Under the pieces are notes generated by a model. It saw only the letters and a list, made by a program, of their open reading frames with translations, searched no databases and was not told the DNA's origin. Position numbers and translations under genes: made by a program. A DNA stretch of 64,000 bases from NCBI RefSeq assembly GCF_018139145.2, contig NC_059478.1:11329001-11393000 (forward strand), read 5' to 3'. Source of the stretch: Gymnogyps californianus (Eukaryota > Chordata > Aves > Accipitriformes > Cathartidae). Of the stretch, positions 10,125 to 25,405 are shown piece by piece. The stretch's first letter is position 1; each line of letters starts with the position of its first letter.

Positions 10125-13100
10125 AGTCCTCATAAAGCAAGAGATTATTTGGAAAGGTAAGACACAAAACCTGGGGTGGAAGAATGACGAATACTGGCAA
10201 TCTGTCTTGAAGAACAGAGCAGATGTTGCCTTAGCTAAGCTAGTCCCTGTAAAATTTCCTGACATTATTCCTGATACAGTTATGAAGGTCATGGGGGTGT
10301 TTTTCTCCTTACTTCATAAGACCTGCTTTTGAATTAGTGTTCCTAAAACAAGAAATGTGTACATGTACTTATGCTAGTACATGTGTACGTACACAAGCAT
10401 GTGTTTGTGCATTGAGATTTAAAATCTCTATTTCTTCACTTTCCAGTGCCTTCTAGGATTTTTGGTTTAATAAAAAAAAAAAATAGAACTTACCCTCCCT
10501 TCATAAAAGAAATCGGAACATTAACTAATTTTAGCCTATTCACCACTTTACATCATGTCTCCGGTATTTCTGTTCTCTGTTTCTCTCGCTCCTCACGTGG
10601 CTGCGAGAGTGGCAAGTCTTGCATGTCAGGCAGTTCCTCATCTTAGAGGAGGAAGGACTTTTCTTGTCAAGCCTTCATGCAGCAAACACTTTTTTTTTTT
10701 TCTATTTTTTTTTAGCCAGTTTGTTGGCAACTCATAGGGGTTTGGGTTTTGCTTTGCAGAAAGTGATTCTGCTGATAGGGATCCCTATGTTTTATGTAAA
10801 GCATTTGTCCCTCTTACGGGCTTGGAAAATTCACCATTAGTTTTGCTTTTCCTTCGAACACTTCACTTGCAAGTAATTTCAGAGTTTAGCTAAACTAAGC
10901 ACAGTTATAGCATGTTAAATGTGTCCTGACTTCTAGTGTCAGACTTCTTTAAAAGCTGGTTGATTTATGCTGCTGCCTGCAGAGCGTAAAAGATGCCAGC
11001 ACGTCTGTGCGCAGCACGTTTCACGTTTTCCTACCGTGAGGAATTTTGCTGCTTTATCCAGCAAGGAGATGTATCTAAGGCCTTCCTGATAGATTTTCCT
11101 TATATTTTCAGGGCTGCCAGTGCAAAAATTGCATCAGATTATTTTCTCTAGGCCAGCTCTGGTGAATAGTTTGGGCAAAGGCATGATGCATCATCAACCG
11201 GTCAGTGTTTCTAATCCAGTACTGTAATTTTTAAAGCATTACTTTATGCATATAGTACTCTTTAAGACGCAAATACTATGGCAGAACTTATGAAGGAAAA
11301 CATGGGAACCACGATCTGAGAGTTAGAGCTAGCTAATGCTTACAGCTGACAGAAGCAGCAGCGCTGGGCACGGGTGCGAGGCCTTGTGCACTGAAGGAAG
11401 CCATTGCTGCTGGATCCAAAGGCCACCACATAGATTATCTGCTCTTGGTTACACGCAGGAGATGGCCAGTCTCACGGTAAAGCTTGGGGCCCAGCAGAGA
11501 CCCCCCTTCTCCTTGCACTACTTGTGCCTCCCACAGGCCTGTTGCTAGGCTGCCTGCTAGTCAGGCATCGAGCTGCCGGGCTAACCCGATGGGGAGGAAG
11601 ATGTGAGGTGAGGGAGCAAGACATGGGGTTATGGGCCTGGTTTGAGGTAGCAGGATTGGGATAGGAAGATGAAGCTGGTGGGAGCCAGCTGCAGAGGAGC
11701 TGGGGCCCTCATAACGCCTTTTCAGAGGAAGGGTGAGACTCGGCTCTAAACTTTGCTTTTGGCCCAGTGTTGTTTTAGATTGTCCACTGTGTGGGATGGA
11801 AAATAACAGGAGTGGTGATCCAGAGATAGGTCAAAGATGGTGTGTATCATTGCCCTGGAAGTGTAATAGACTGAAAAGGTGCATTTCTGACAGGAATTGT
11901 GCTTTTAGTGGTAGATCTTGGAGCAGGGGCCACCATGGAAGAGCTCCTTGTGTGTCTCCCTCACACAGGTCCTGTGTGGACATGTTGGCTCTGTATTTCT
12001 GTGGTTATTGGACAGAAGTTCTAGGCATCAAACTTTGCCTGGGAGATGCAAAGAACAAAGAGGAACAAAGTATTGTACAGTACAAACATTTTGGAAGTTC
12101 TAATAGAATGATACAGATTGGAGTGTTTTCTGGCCCTGCGGAGAGCCACAAGATTTCTGGTATCATGCAGCATTTTAAAGGGGAATGTCTGACCACCGAT
12201 CTGTACTGTTCTGAAGTCATCACAAGAACAAGACAGATGACTTTTTTTTTTTTAAATTATTTATATTTTTAATATAAAATGGAACTTCATTAACATGCGG
12301 TTAATGTTAATATGAAAAGTTTTCTCTAGTAAATATATGGTCAGACAGGAGCTGCTGGAAACGACAATATTGACAAATTATCAATTTGGTTATTCTGAGC
12401 AGCTGCCTAATTTATCTTTGAAGTAAATGCCCGGAAAGATTTCTTTTTCTAGAGAAAGAATTGGAATTAGACTGCTATGAAAGCATGAAAGCATTCTCTG
12501 TATTTCTGTCAGAAGATACTGTGAATATTTGCATTACTCTTTTTTTGACACTGTGAGTAACAGCAGAAGGAGCATGGATTAAACCTTGTGTCACAGAGCA
12601 TGGCACAGGCTATAATAGAAGTCTCTCAAAAGAAAAAATCACTGCTTTGAAAAACCTCAAAAGATACATTAAAAAAAGAAGCTTCATGCTTATGATAAGG
12701 TAACCCTTGACAAAAGGCTACACAATATTGGCTCTCAAAACCCTCTTGAAGTTAAATTAAATCCATTGAAATTCTTTAGTAAAGGCCTAACAATTTTATT
12801 CTGTCAGTGTGCCCTACTGGATCTTTTCCTTCCAAGCCATCCGAGATCCTCCTCTTAATAGTAGAGGTGACTGTAGATATGTGTCCTAGAATTCAGAATA
12901 TTACAGCAGTTCAGCTGTCCATTTCACTTCTCCCCCTTTTCTAGGTAGGGGTGAACACCTTATGTCAAAGTACTGAGAATCTCAGAAATTATTCTTTTTC
13001 TACCTCTTTCTGGCCACTCGACGACTCCTTGCCTTCAGAACAAAAATGACTCTGGCTTTATGAAATAACCAGTGATAATACGGAGAGCAGCGCCTGCATT

Positions 13101-16100
13101 TTGCAGGTGCCAGCAGCTCCCTCTCAGCGCTGGCCCTCCAGAGTCTCATGTTCAGTACAACCTTCAGGCAGGCTTCTGCACCCACCTGCATGCATAGCAC
13201 TGCCAGCCCTTCCGCTCGCTCCTACAGCCATGTTTTTATGAATCCCACCTGGAAAGGACAGGGATAGAAATGGTGATGAAAAGACAAGGCTTTCGCCTTG
13301 TGAGCTGCAGGGAGGTGGGGCGGGAAGCACTCACCTGTGTACATAGATAACTGTGTTGTGTTACAGTGTCAAGGTTTTTGGATGTTGTGCAAACTGACTC
13401 TAGTAGCAACAGGTTGATATATTTTTCATAATGTGCATACTATGTCCTATATACTCCAGAAAAAAAACAGGTATATGTGTTAGTATACTGGGGATTGCTT
13501 TGAAGCATTACAGGTAGAGCACTATCATTTCCCTGTAATTTCCCAGTATAAGTTACCTCCTCTCATTGTAATATCTTTGATATCAGTGTTTTCTTCTGAC
13601 CCTCTCACATTTCTGTTTTTGCAGTTCTGCAGTATGTGAAACGCTTGTTATTACAGCAACGATGACACTGAAGAAATAACAAGGCTCTACAGCATAGAAA
13701 GTTGTGTCTATAGGTATGTGAATTAAAGGGTGGGAGGGGAGCTGGCGGTAAGAAGTTCAGAAACCTGACACTTTACAGTAACTTTGACTTCCTTTATACA
13801 AATTTTTGCTGTTTTGAAGTTTGCAGATTAAAAATATAAAGGGATGACTTGGTTATGGGAACCTTCCCCCTCCCTAGACAGTATCTGTTAGGCTTGTTAC
13901 CAACAAACCAAAGGTTTGTGTGAAAATATACTTATGCCTGTGGCTAGATGTATGTTGTGCTGTTATTGGGCTCACAAATCTTAATAACATCTTAACACAC
14001 TCCTTTGTCAAAGAATCTATGTTTATTTTAGAAAACTGACCTGAAAAATAATTTTGCAAGGGGAACCTTCAGAGTTCTCTGCAGGAACATGATTTGAGCA
14101 TCTTGAATCCTACCAGCATTTGAGGATGAAGATGCTTTAGTTCCTTGCCTACCAGCAGTTTGCTTGAGCTCTGAAGGAGCAGATTAGTGGTGCAGCAAAG
14201 AGGCGTCTTCAAACCCCGGAGGCGAGAACTATGGGTGCTATGGCATGACAGGACCTCTACCACAGTCTACAGACAGCCCATCTGTGTCCTGGTCTAGAGA
14301 GGATGCAGAGATGACCCAGTCCTTTCCTGTACTGCATGATGTCTTTCAGGTTGTCTAACAGCTGCAGGCAGCAGTGGGGAACAAGCAGTGCACCCATATT
14401 AGTTTAATGAGTGAAGTTTCATTTCTAGCGTTTGTTCAAGGGACGTAAAGTGGGAAAACTGCTGCATACATCTAGTCTCTAAGTGCTTCCTAGAGCTAGC
14501 GTTCTCTAGCTTGTACTAATATCCACGTGGGAAAATGGAGAGGCCTGTGAGGCTGTATTTCTTCCTATGAAATCACCAAGAGCTCAGTTAAATGTTTTCA
14601 GGCCTATGGTTTTCAGTAATGTTACTACATCACAGCATCTGCACAGAAACCTTAAAGTGGCAAACTTCGAAATTTGAGGAAGGAAAGTCTAAATATTAGG
14701 AAATGGCTGGAAGATTTCATTGCGTTTACTGCAGTGATTACACAGACTCATAATGCTCTGAGTTTTAGTAGAAGGTGAGTGGCAGTAGGCTCTGCGTTTG
14801 GAGGAAACAGTCACATTAAAAAGAAAGTTTCAAGGCAGAAATATTTCGGATTCCCATAAGAACGGAATGACTGGGGGGAAAAAAAGGCAGTTAGGGTCAC
14901 TCCAGAGTGGCATAAATGAAAACCTTTGCTTCACTTTCGAAATCATAAAGTAAAAAATTTCTTCTTCCTAGACTGTTCATTCCAGAGGCTGGGTTTTTTG
15001 TTCGTGTTGTTTGTTTTCTAGTGAAATGCCATAAAAATGGAAAGAATTTCTAATAGTTTCAGTATGGAGCGTGCCTAGGTCTCTATCAGTGATTGGTACT
15101 GACTTTAAAGATCATGTTACCTGTCCTTCCCGCTCCCTACAATTTGATTATTGTACTGGGCTGTTATCGTAAATCATATGCCAGGATTAAGAGGGTAGTT
15201 TTGAAAGCCTTTTTTTTTTTTACTGCATAGTTTGTGGTATCTTGAAGTTCCTCTGCTGTCTTTATATTATCATCCATGTTATCATTATTGATAAAATAAG
15301 GGTATCAGAAATATATATGTATATTTTTGGAAACACAAAAATACTGGAAATATTTTTATCTCCAAAACACCCTATCAAATAGGCAGGAAATATCTATATT
15401 TATCTATCAAAAAATCAAAAAAGCAAATTGAAGTTTAAGGCAAAAAAATGAAAAGTATAGTATTAATTATGGAGGACTGGCTTTTCAGAAAAAACAAATA
15501 AATTTAAGATGCCCCAAACAAACTTCAAGCACAATTCTGCATAATGCTTTCAGTTATAGCTCTGGATGCAAATCTATAAACTCTAGATATTAAAAGAAAG
15601 CTGGATTCAGTTACTGATTCATAACCATCCTCAGAATTCACCACCCATGTGTCCACAAGAAGTAATGTCACTGCAGAGTCCTAGCATTTCAGAGCTAACT
15701 TGTTAATTATGCAGAGAATAATGAGGAGATACTTATGTCTGTAATCTTCTTAGTCAGCTATGTAGGTATTTGCAGCTACAGAACCTTGATTTTTTTCATA
15801 GCATTTGTGTGCTGGGCATGATGTATAGAAAAATGGATTCTTATATTTTTGCTCTTCAGATATGCAACAGGAGTTTTAACAGTATGAAGCATTGAGCTGG
15901 CATAATTGATTTAGTAGGAACTGATTGGTGGTCAGTAATATTTTTTTAAATGATTTAAGATAGTTTTAAAAATGAATCAAATTTTTAATTAAAAATTCCT
16001 GGTTACTAAAGGAGGTGAATGGGAATGAATGCAGATACTGGGTAGCCTTATCTTACTTTTTAGGTGTTCTTGCCACATTGGAAAGCATTGCCAGATTGAA

Positions 16101-16285
16101 ATATATTATTGTGTGTAGGCTGAATGATACTACTGTGTTTACAGTAGTGGGAGGAGATTCCCTTGATGAAATCTAGAGAGCTGCTGTACAAATTACCAGA
16201 CACTCACTCTACCATGTTTTGCAGTGTGGAATTTTTTTTTTTCCAGTCCTTACTGGCAGTTACAGATCAGGGAAGAATCCTCAGT

Positions 16286-16340
16286 GGAAGTGTGGTGGTT
16301 GGTGTGTACATGTGCTCATGTGTGCATGTGCACACACATG
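16286..16340. repeat. Degenerate GT/CA alternating tract
   Basis: Alternating purine-pyrimidine sequence (TGTGGTGG, TGTGTACATGTG, CATGTGTGCATGTGCACACACATG). The central part is partly self-complementary. Looks like a decayed (TG)n microsatellite. Confidence 0.6.
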
Positions 16341-17722
16341 TTGATGAAAAGCTCTACCAGTCCTACTCTGTGCTGCAAAAATAATTTTAAAGTCTCTCCC
16401 CCTCTCCCTGAAGCATCTTAGGCTTAATTCCAGCGATAAGGAGAAATACAAACGTGAGATGCAGAAGGCAGAAGTATTTATGCATAAACCAGAAGGGGGG
16501 GGAAAATGTTTTTAAAAGAAAAACCAAAAATAAATGCAATGATCACTTTGAATTGCCTAACTAGACGCTACTGCTTATCTGTATGTCTTATCTTTTCTAC
16601 CCTTCTCTTCCTGAAATATAGTTTTAATGTGTTCACAAAGTTGATTTGAAACATGCAGCAATAAGAGACTATAGAGCACTATCTCAGGGAACTATTAGCT
16701 GATCATACCAAAGAGTATGTAGGTTTCGATGTGTTATGACTAAAAATAAGAAGGGGCAGGATTTTTAATCTGGATAGCTATATGTGGAATGAAGTGTGTG
16801 TGTATACATGTGCATATATGTCTTTGTATAGACACATACAAATAGTTATATAAATGTCAGCAAAAGCTGCTCAAATACACTGTAATAGATCTCCAGTGTT
16901 TATTGGGTGCATTTTAAATGCAGTTTTTCTTTCCATATGGACTGTGTTTCCAAGCTCCTTTTCTTTCTGCCCTTCACCTCATTGGAGTATTCATTTTCTT
17001 TGTACAGAAGACCAGCAGGAGGTCTGTAAAATGACTTTTTTTTTTTGTAAGGACTACAGAATTTGGCCTATAGTTTTAGTGTAGATGAAAGAAATAATGG
17101 ATTTCTTTGCAAAAACAAGGAAAATCAAGACCATTTTGTTCAATACTACACCACTGTTTCCAGTAAATGCCTTGTAGAATTTGCAAGTCTTTCCACTTTA
17201 TGTAAATACATTAACTTCTGAAAATCCCTTATAGCTGTGAGGTGGGGCCTTTTGAAGGAGGTGTTCTTTTGAAGGTTCACGGGTCTCTTAAATGCACATT
17301 TTTTTTCTTCAAAGTAAATCTTGTAGACTCCCTGTCACAAATCCTTCTGGTTAGGAATTCTGCTTGAAGAACTGTTTGAATTTCAACATCAGGTATTTCA
17401 AACAAATACATCTAATGCCTCAATAAATTTTTCTTATGGTCAGTCAGTGGCCCTAAATAAGAAAGGGAAACTCTGATAATTTGAAATCTATTCCTAGCAA
17501 CTCTTTGAAGATAAAAATAAAATAAAATCTGAGGTTTTTATGGTTCCTCCTGGAAACTAAGAAAGGGAAAGTAACTGTAAAGTAAACTTTCAATTTTTGA
17601 AGCTGTTGAAAACAAAAAAAAACCCCAATCCCACAAAACCCCCTAAATTTCGGAAACCAACTCCCCACTCCCTTCCCCAAGCACTTGGTGAAACTCTTCT
17701 GGTTCATATTTATGCAGTGGTG

Positions 17723-18143
17723 TTACAGAGTTACAGAATAACCTGGGCTAGCAAAGCTCTCAGGACATCATCTGCCTGTATCCCTTGCTTAGAGAAGGGC
17801 TTACTTCAATGTTAGTTGCTCACAGCCTTTTCTAATCGAGTTTTGACTCTGAGGATGGATGCTCCACAGCTGCTCTGGGCAGCTCATTCCGCTGAATGAC
17901 TGTCTTTGTGAAATTTTGGTTCTTAATATAGAGTCATAATTTTGCTTGATGCAGTTGGTGCCTGTTGTTCCTCATCCTTTCATTTTGCACCTCTGAGAAG
18001 TGTTTGACTCTGTCTTCTCTATAACCACCCACCAGGTAGTTGAAGACAGCAATAACATCCCCTTTTAGCTTTTTTTTGGTCTAGACTGACAAACTTAGTT
18101 TTCTCATTCTCTGCTTCTTCATCATGTGCTCCAATTCCCTATA
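17723..18143 (-). mobile_element. Old CR1 LINE 3' fragment
   Basis: The plus strand follows the reverse complement of CR1: an ACAGAATAACCTGGGCTAGC start, a blurred CTGCCTGTATCCC block, GAGGATGGATGCTCCACAGC, TGGGCAGCTCATTCC, a CATTTTGCACCTCTGAG block, and GGTCTAGACTGACAAACTTAG with a final CATGTGCTCCAATTCCC. It is about 420 bases long, clearly more diverged than the copy at 1.9 kb, and in the same orientation. It is the 5'-truncated 3' end typical of CR1 and lies in intergenic DNA. Confidence 0.85.
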
Positions 18144-21100
18144 CTTTTATAAATAAGATGAGAGGTGCAAAACTCTGTAACAGAAAACGAAGCAATAACA
18201 TATAGGTAGGTTTTTGTCTTGACTCCTAAATAGAGGAAATAATTCATTATGAGCATGTCTGTCATTATCAGTTTAAGCTGTCAAGTGAATAACAGTTATA
18301 TGTAAGTTTTCTATAGTGAAATCCTATTCTAGTAGATTTTATTGATTGCAGGACAAGTGGTCTGTTTTACATATTATGCAGGAGTGAGGCCATAAGGTTT
18401 TAAAGCATTTACCTCCAAATTTCTTTCTCTAGCTAAGAGTGACTATTTTGTTTGATATAATTTTGAAAATTTCGATATGCTGTAGTGCAAAGGTTTTGTA
18501 GGCTACAAATCTGGAAAGAGAAAAGGTACTTTATAAGTTTGGATATGGAGAAAAAGCATATCATAATCTCAAGAAAGCTTTGTAATGAAAGCTAGAATTT
18601 TTGTTCAGTGTCTCTATGCAGTTGTGGACATAAGGGAGTACATACCTCATCTTTGATTTAAAGCCTTTAGGTATAAGACAATTAAGGGAGCACATAGATT
18701 ACTTGAAAGCTTGTCTGGCTTATGTTGAATTGTTACAAGATTCCTACAGCTCAAGGACACCATCTTGTTGTTAAGAAAACCAGAAGTGAACTTGCTTCTT
18801 TAAGTCCAGCCTCATCTTTACAGTCAGGGTCTCCAGGAAGGAGAATCATAAATCTGGAATGTTATAAAATATTTTCCCATAATTCAAGGTCAAGCTATAA
18901 ATCTAAGTTACCAGGTCTCTTGCTAGATATGTATTTTCTCTGGTTCTTAGATCTTAAAGCTTCCAAGAAGTGACCCTTTAAATGCTATGAGCATTAATTT
19001 TAGCAGCAAATATGAACATTAACTTTGCTGAGCTGGGCAGTATGAGTTGCTTAAAACAAGTATATGATGAAAGGTTTTTGTGTAACATGGAACACAAAAC
19101 ATGTTCCATACTACACAAACATGGAACGTGTAAAGGATCCTCTTAGCCTGATAGCCCATCTAAAAATGACACCTATTTTGCAACTTCATACATGTGTACG
19201 TACTCATGTACCTGTTCCTATATACACCTACACACACACTGAGGATCCTGTGTGTCGTTGCCTCTTTGGAACACTCCTTGGGACTTCCCAGATGCCTGTA
19301 GAGCTGAGTATAGAGCACAGCAACCTGACACCGAGATGGAGTTGGATATAGTGAAGCACATTGTACCAGCGTTCATGCTTTCTCTGCTGAGATTATTACC
19401 AGCACCTTGCTTTCATCTGCAGTGCTCTGAGTGATCACCACTTCTTACCTCATGATCTACTTTTCAACTCTGCTCTTCTCCTCCCACTTCCCTCCCACAC
19501 ACATTTGCATTGTTCATCCAGAACATGTGTGCTGCACGGAGCTGGATTAATCAAAGCGTGCATTTCCCTGAACAGTAGTATGGTTAGGGGACATGGATGG
19601 AAAAAGACGCTGTCAGTGCTTGTCCTCAGCTTAGGTGAAGGACAACATAGATCTCTGCACTAGTAATACAGTATGTCTTCAAAGATGAAAATGTTCAAAT
19701 TATTCCAAAGAATGCTGCAGAAATGGCCATAAAGCAACAGCTATGGCTTTCTAAATATAGAAAAACCCAACCTCATACCTCATTAACTGGTAAGGGAAGG
19801 AGGAGATACTAGCAACTCTGTACACAAATAGGTAGATTGAAATGTGTGGTTAAACTAGAAGCCAAAACACACTGAGACATAACATGCATCCCATCGAATG
19901 TACTGCTGAAAAGTGGTATTAGGGAGGGCTATCTAATGGACCATTTTGTTCCATACAACATGTTCAAGTCCTATCTTGTCAACTGGAAGCCATCAACAAG
20001 CTGAAAGAGCAGCCGGGGGCCAGGCAGACAGAGATATGTGCTCTCAGCACTTGGACTGGACAGAACTTCAAATTTCTGCACACTTCTGCAACCCCTCCAC
20101 TGCCCCAGAGCAGGGTTCGTCGGTCCTGCAGGACCTGGGAGTCAGTGTCATGTATGCTTTAGTTCAGTACAAACTTCAAATCATCCAATGTATCATGACA
20201 AGAGCTAAGAAACCAGCTTATCAATTTAGAAGAACCTGAGGCAACTGACTGAAAAAGTTTTGCTGAATCTTTAAAGTAGTCCTTAGATGAGAATTTGGGT
20301 AGTGTTTATCTGTCACTGTACTTTTCTACAAGAAAGTGCTGGCTCCTGTGGCACTTCAGATACAAAGCTAGACTGGTAACAAGGAGCTTGGTACCTCTGA
20401 TGTACAAAATGAAATCCGAGATATTAATTAGATTGTCCCCAAAGGATCAGTCTTCTCATCCAAACAGTCTAAAGGTAGGAAGGCATACACTGACACAAAA
20501 GGTTTCAGTATGTTAAATTGAGGTTGGGGAGCAAGGGGCTGGATATCAACACTGGTGTTTTCAGCTCCCAGAGTATTTCTTAACTTTGGGGACTGCCGGT
20601 GGGCTGTATCAAAACACCTTAGCTGATCTCCAGAAAGTCCATCTTCAAAGAGATCTACCAGAGACAACATAAGCGAAATTGTGGCTTCACCGATGTAGCT
20701 TGGATTTCATTTAGCCAGAAAAGAAGGTTATATTCAGGCCCTCAGTTATGAATTTTGCAGCTCTGCCCCATTGCTGTGCCTTGGTAATTATCATACAGGA
20801 ACCAGAAAGTGAAACCGGCTTGGAAAGCTGAGAGCAGCATCACTTTGCAGGCCAAGCTGAGGCAAAAGCAGAAAGCAGCAGTCAGGAGTTTTTATTGTTT
20901 TTCAGTTGTATCAACTTCAGTTACGACTTTTTTGGGCCTAATAGTCTTAATCTGACAGTCTTGAAAACACTGCTGCTGATGTTTCATGGCGTAATTGACA
21001 GTAAAGGCATTAAATGTATCTAATGTTGCAGTTAAACAAAACTTGCTTCCAATATGTAAACTACTGATAAACACAGCACAAAAAGTAGTATCAGCAGTAA

Positions 21101-24100
21101 AGTAGTTTAAGTGGGTATTTGCTTGGATTCAAGATAGATAATCTGTTTGACAGGACTTTTGGTTTTTGTTTTTCCTTTTGAGCTTTTACTTGATCACTAA
21201 GCAATTTTAAGAGGTTTTGAAGATTGGTGTGGAGAATTTATAAAACCGGTTTTACACAGTTTAACTGTTGTAGATCATGCAAAGCAAACTATTTTTTTCC
21301 TTAATTAATTTGAATGATAATAAAAACATAAAACTCTTTAAAATAGGTAAATAAGTAAAGATACATGATCTTCAGAGAGTTCACATGGTTGTACAAAAAA
21401 TATGTACATTTTCAGCCTGCTCAACTTTCCAACACTGAGTTAGGATATATATCAAACCCAGACTCTCTCAAAAACACTTTTTCTACTTCCTGTTACCCCT
21501 TGGAGCGGAGCAGAGGCCACTGTGAAAATAGCAGAGAAAAGCTCTTCCCACTTCATTTTGGAACTTCTCTTTTCTCACCCTGCTTGTGTTCCTCATGCAA
21601 ACAAAAGGGAATGAAGACTGAACTCCCCACCTCGCCCCAAACTCCCCAAAGTCGAGGGTTTGATTGGAGCTTGGTTTCCTCAGGGCTGGTATTTGGCACT
21701 CTCACTCTCCAAATATTGTAGTAGTATGAGAAAGATATTATTTCCAGCTAGAAGGAAGTGTAAGTCTGACCTTAAATGTTTATGATTTAAGAAGGTGAGC
21801 TATCTGTGAACAGTAGTGAGAAAGTTTAGATGTTGGTAGGTATTTTTTCAGGCTAATGTGGGGAACTTGGAGAAAGGAAGGTTCCAAGGGCAAGGAATAG
21901 CACAAAGGATTTTCTGGGTCAGAGACAGTGGAGGGCAGACTGGTCTTATTTTGTTTGCTATCATCGTCTGTCTTTAAATTATGTTCCTGTTTACAGGAGG
22001 AGGAAAGGAAAATGAACAGATTAATTGCTTTTCTTAGAAACTTATTTGTGAATCTATGTTTTTCCATAGTGGTTGGTTTCTTCCACCTAAAATGACAGTG
22101 TGCTGGAGGAGGGGGTAAAATCTGTCAGAAATCTCACTCCTCCGGAATGTATCTCCATTGATCAGTGTGGGGCAACTTGCTGAACATCAGCAAACTGAAA
22201 ATAAAGCTGGGATGTCAAACTGAAATGTGGTTGATATCTTTCTCAGTATACCTTTGTCTGAAGGAAAAACCTTAATTTTGTTTACCAGTTTACAGGCTTG
22301 ATAGACTGACTTTGCTCTAGGAGCTGGCAATGTTTAGCTAACAAGTTTTTCTTGTTTTGCATAAAACCCAGTTTTAAATAATGCCTCTGTATTTTAACCC
22401 AGAATTTCATAAACTCTAAAGCGGATCTTCGTATGAGAAGAAGGCGACAGACAGAGCCTCTTGCTAAATAATTGTTGCATGGAGTTTCATCTTCTGTGAT
22501 ATTTCCTAACTTACTAAGTATAGGAAATAACACTTGCTATAAGGCAGAAAGAGGATGTGCAAATATTTTATGCTAATCTTGGGAGGGGGGAGAGCACATT
22601 ACCTCAGTTAGTATGTCAGCCTGAGTTTGATATGGGAAAAATGAGCTATTCTTGCTATGCCAGAATTTATATTGCTAACACTTTATCACTTTTTAAAACA
22701 AACCGAAGAAACAACAGCAATACTAGGCCTTTTTTTTTTTTTTCTTTTTGACAGAGCCTAGATTTTTGGCATTGTACACATAAGCACAAATCAGAAAATT
22801 AGCTGTTGTGAAATTGTGATATTTCTTTGTGAGACACATGAAAGGTTTTTTTTTTTTCTTGAACTAAAGGAATCTGATACTGTTTTACTCTTGTTGTGAT
22901 TCAGTTGTTTACATACTCTGAGAATTCTAGGTGTTTTGGGAATATCACAGCATGGACTGTTTCAGCATGATAGATTACAAGCTTTCTCTCCTCCTCCACC
23001 ATCCTCTTTTGGCTATTTTTGGCTATTCCATTGCATTGTATGCAGTAAACATATTGCATGTGTTTATAAGGCCCCAGCAATATGTTTCTTGAGCTTTTCT
23101 GACACAGTTAAAATAGCCAATTTGTGCTGTATGTCTTTAGGCATATATTACAAAATATCCTACAGTGAAATAGAAATAAGCTATAAAACAGAAATAATGA
23201 AAAAATCTTTTTATTTCAGAGTGTTTAATTTCCCAGTGCTGTTTTTTCTCTTACCTGTCTTTAAATCACTCAAGTATTTACTTGGCTCTCTGCCACAACT
23301 TGTGTCTCGCACAAGAGCCTACTGTTTACCTGGCTGTTACTTTAAATGTATATATTTCCAATATTTCTGCACCTCTGTTAGCTGGCTTTAAGTATGCCCA
23401 TTAACAAGAAGTGATAAAGAAGCATTTGAAATTGCATAAATGAATTTATATAATACTCATTTTAATCCTTTTAATGAAATTGAAATGCTTAATTGAGTCT
23501 CTCTTTCACTTTTGCTCAGATTTACCTTCTGCACTTCTCATTCAGACTAGACACCAGTCTGCCCAAGTAGGATGATTTTCACTGAACTTTCTGAATACTG
23601 TAGAAGTTTGGAGAAGGCCAAATGATATGTGTCTAAAAAGATCAGCCAGACCATCTTAAATTTGGTAGGTCCTAACTGCAAATCTTATTTTTTCTGAATA
23701 ATCCAGTATTGTCTTCAGTTTTTCTCTTCCATTGTTATTTTTAATCTGCAGTGTTTTCTGTGTCCCAGGACAAATAACATTCTTGATTAAAAGAAAGGAT
23801 AAAATCAGTATGGAGGTAGCAGAGAAAATGAGAAGGCTGATAGTTTGATAAATTTGGATTTAATGTAACTATTATTGTAGACAACTAATCAATTTGAAAT
23901 ATTTTGACCAAGAAGTACATATAATGTGCAGCAAGTAACCTTCTTTCCATGCTACTGCAATGCATCTCACATTTTTTACTTCTGCCTCCCACCCTTCCCC
24001 CATTTCTTACCTGTATTGTGACTTTTTTGTTTTTTAAACACTGACTCATTTTATGTCAGTCAGGGAAGATGGGTGGTAATACCAGATTTTTTAACACTTC

Positions 24101-25405
24101 TACTAAAGAGGCAAATAAGCAAGGTACATGAACTTTCACAAGACTGAACAGAAAGTGTTTCTGGGACAATACTTTAAAAATATATTTCAAAAGGGTGTCT
24201 CCCAGGATGTAGCTTCATGGGATTTTCAATGTTACAGAAGTCTCTTTATGCTACAGAAACTTCTCAGAAAAGTTTGTCCGCTTATAGTGAACTATTTTTC
24301 AATTACTGTTTCCTTCCAGTTTTGATAACTCTTTTTCTTTAAAGAAGCTTTGAATTTACTGCCTGTGCTAATTACTTTTTTGTTTTTATAGTGTGAGAAT
24401 AAACAAAGACAAACAGTATATCTTGAGACAGACTTTTTCTGAGTATCAGCATTATGAACTTGCCACGTTTTAAGATGGCTTACAGTGTGTGTTTGTGTGT
24501 GAAACATAAATTGAAGAGCTTACAGGCAGGGAAACTGAGGGAGGGAGATGTAACATAGACCTTGATGTGCAAGGTAAGTCTATGGGATCAGTCTCACTTC
24601 CTAACTGTTTCAAATTCATAGGTGGATATTATGAGATAAGATTATAGAAATCTTCTGGACTCTTTTAACTTTATAGCAGTAGTTTCTTGACAAGCCACTG
24701 AGGAAGAAGTAATGCCTGCCACATGCTTATCTTTGGAGACATCTATCTAACCCATTTGGACAGCCCCAGAGAGAAAAATCATGTCAAAATGTGGAGAAAG
24801 GTAGGAGATGGGCTATCAGAAGATGACCAACAGCATCACTGTAAGCAGACCAGCCTTCTAGGTAAATATTTCTGGTTTATGCTCGTAAACACCTTGCTCA
24901 AAGGCATTTTTGTGCTTCTGTACCATAATGACTGCAATCAGCTGTGGGAATACATTTCCAACCAAAAAACAATTATAGTTTGGATGTTAGGAAAGCATTT
25001 GGTATAAAGTTGTCCTGTATCTTATTGGAAAAATGAACACAAATACTCTTGGATATAAGCACTGTCATCTGACAGATAGCAAAACCCTGGGAGGACTTGC
25101 AGACCACAGCTAATAGTGTATGACAATGAATCTGGCATACTAGGTGGGAAGCAGTCCGGGTAGAAGCAGAACACAGTGCTAGAAGCAAACAATACATAAG
25201 TTAATGTCACAGAAGATACCTACTTGGGAAAAACTGAAAAATGGACAGAGAACTCGCAGAAAGCAAGCTGGTCTACTAATTTATGACACAGACTAACCAG
25301 CAGTTAGCTCAGAAGTATCATATTGTAGAAAGACAGCCAAAAACACAGGTTCAGGAGCCTACCCTGACACTGGTCCTGGCTTGCTTCAGCTAAAGCTGTG
25401 CTTTT

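Larger units (their letters stand above)
9475..17722. other. Intergenic stretch
   Basis: No gene, RNA gene or young transposon recognised. It includes the longest open frame of the window (179 codons, 11733-12272, plus strand), which starts at GTG, matches no family I know and has no splice context. T-rich tracts lie at 10096-10124 and near 10691-10714, and a GT/CA-rich alternating stretch around 16290-16340. An A/C-rich low-complexity patch at about 17607-17680 precedes the CR1 copy. Confidence 0.7.
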
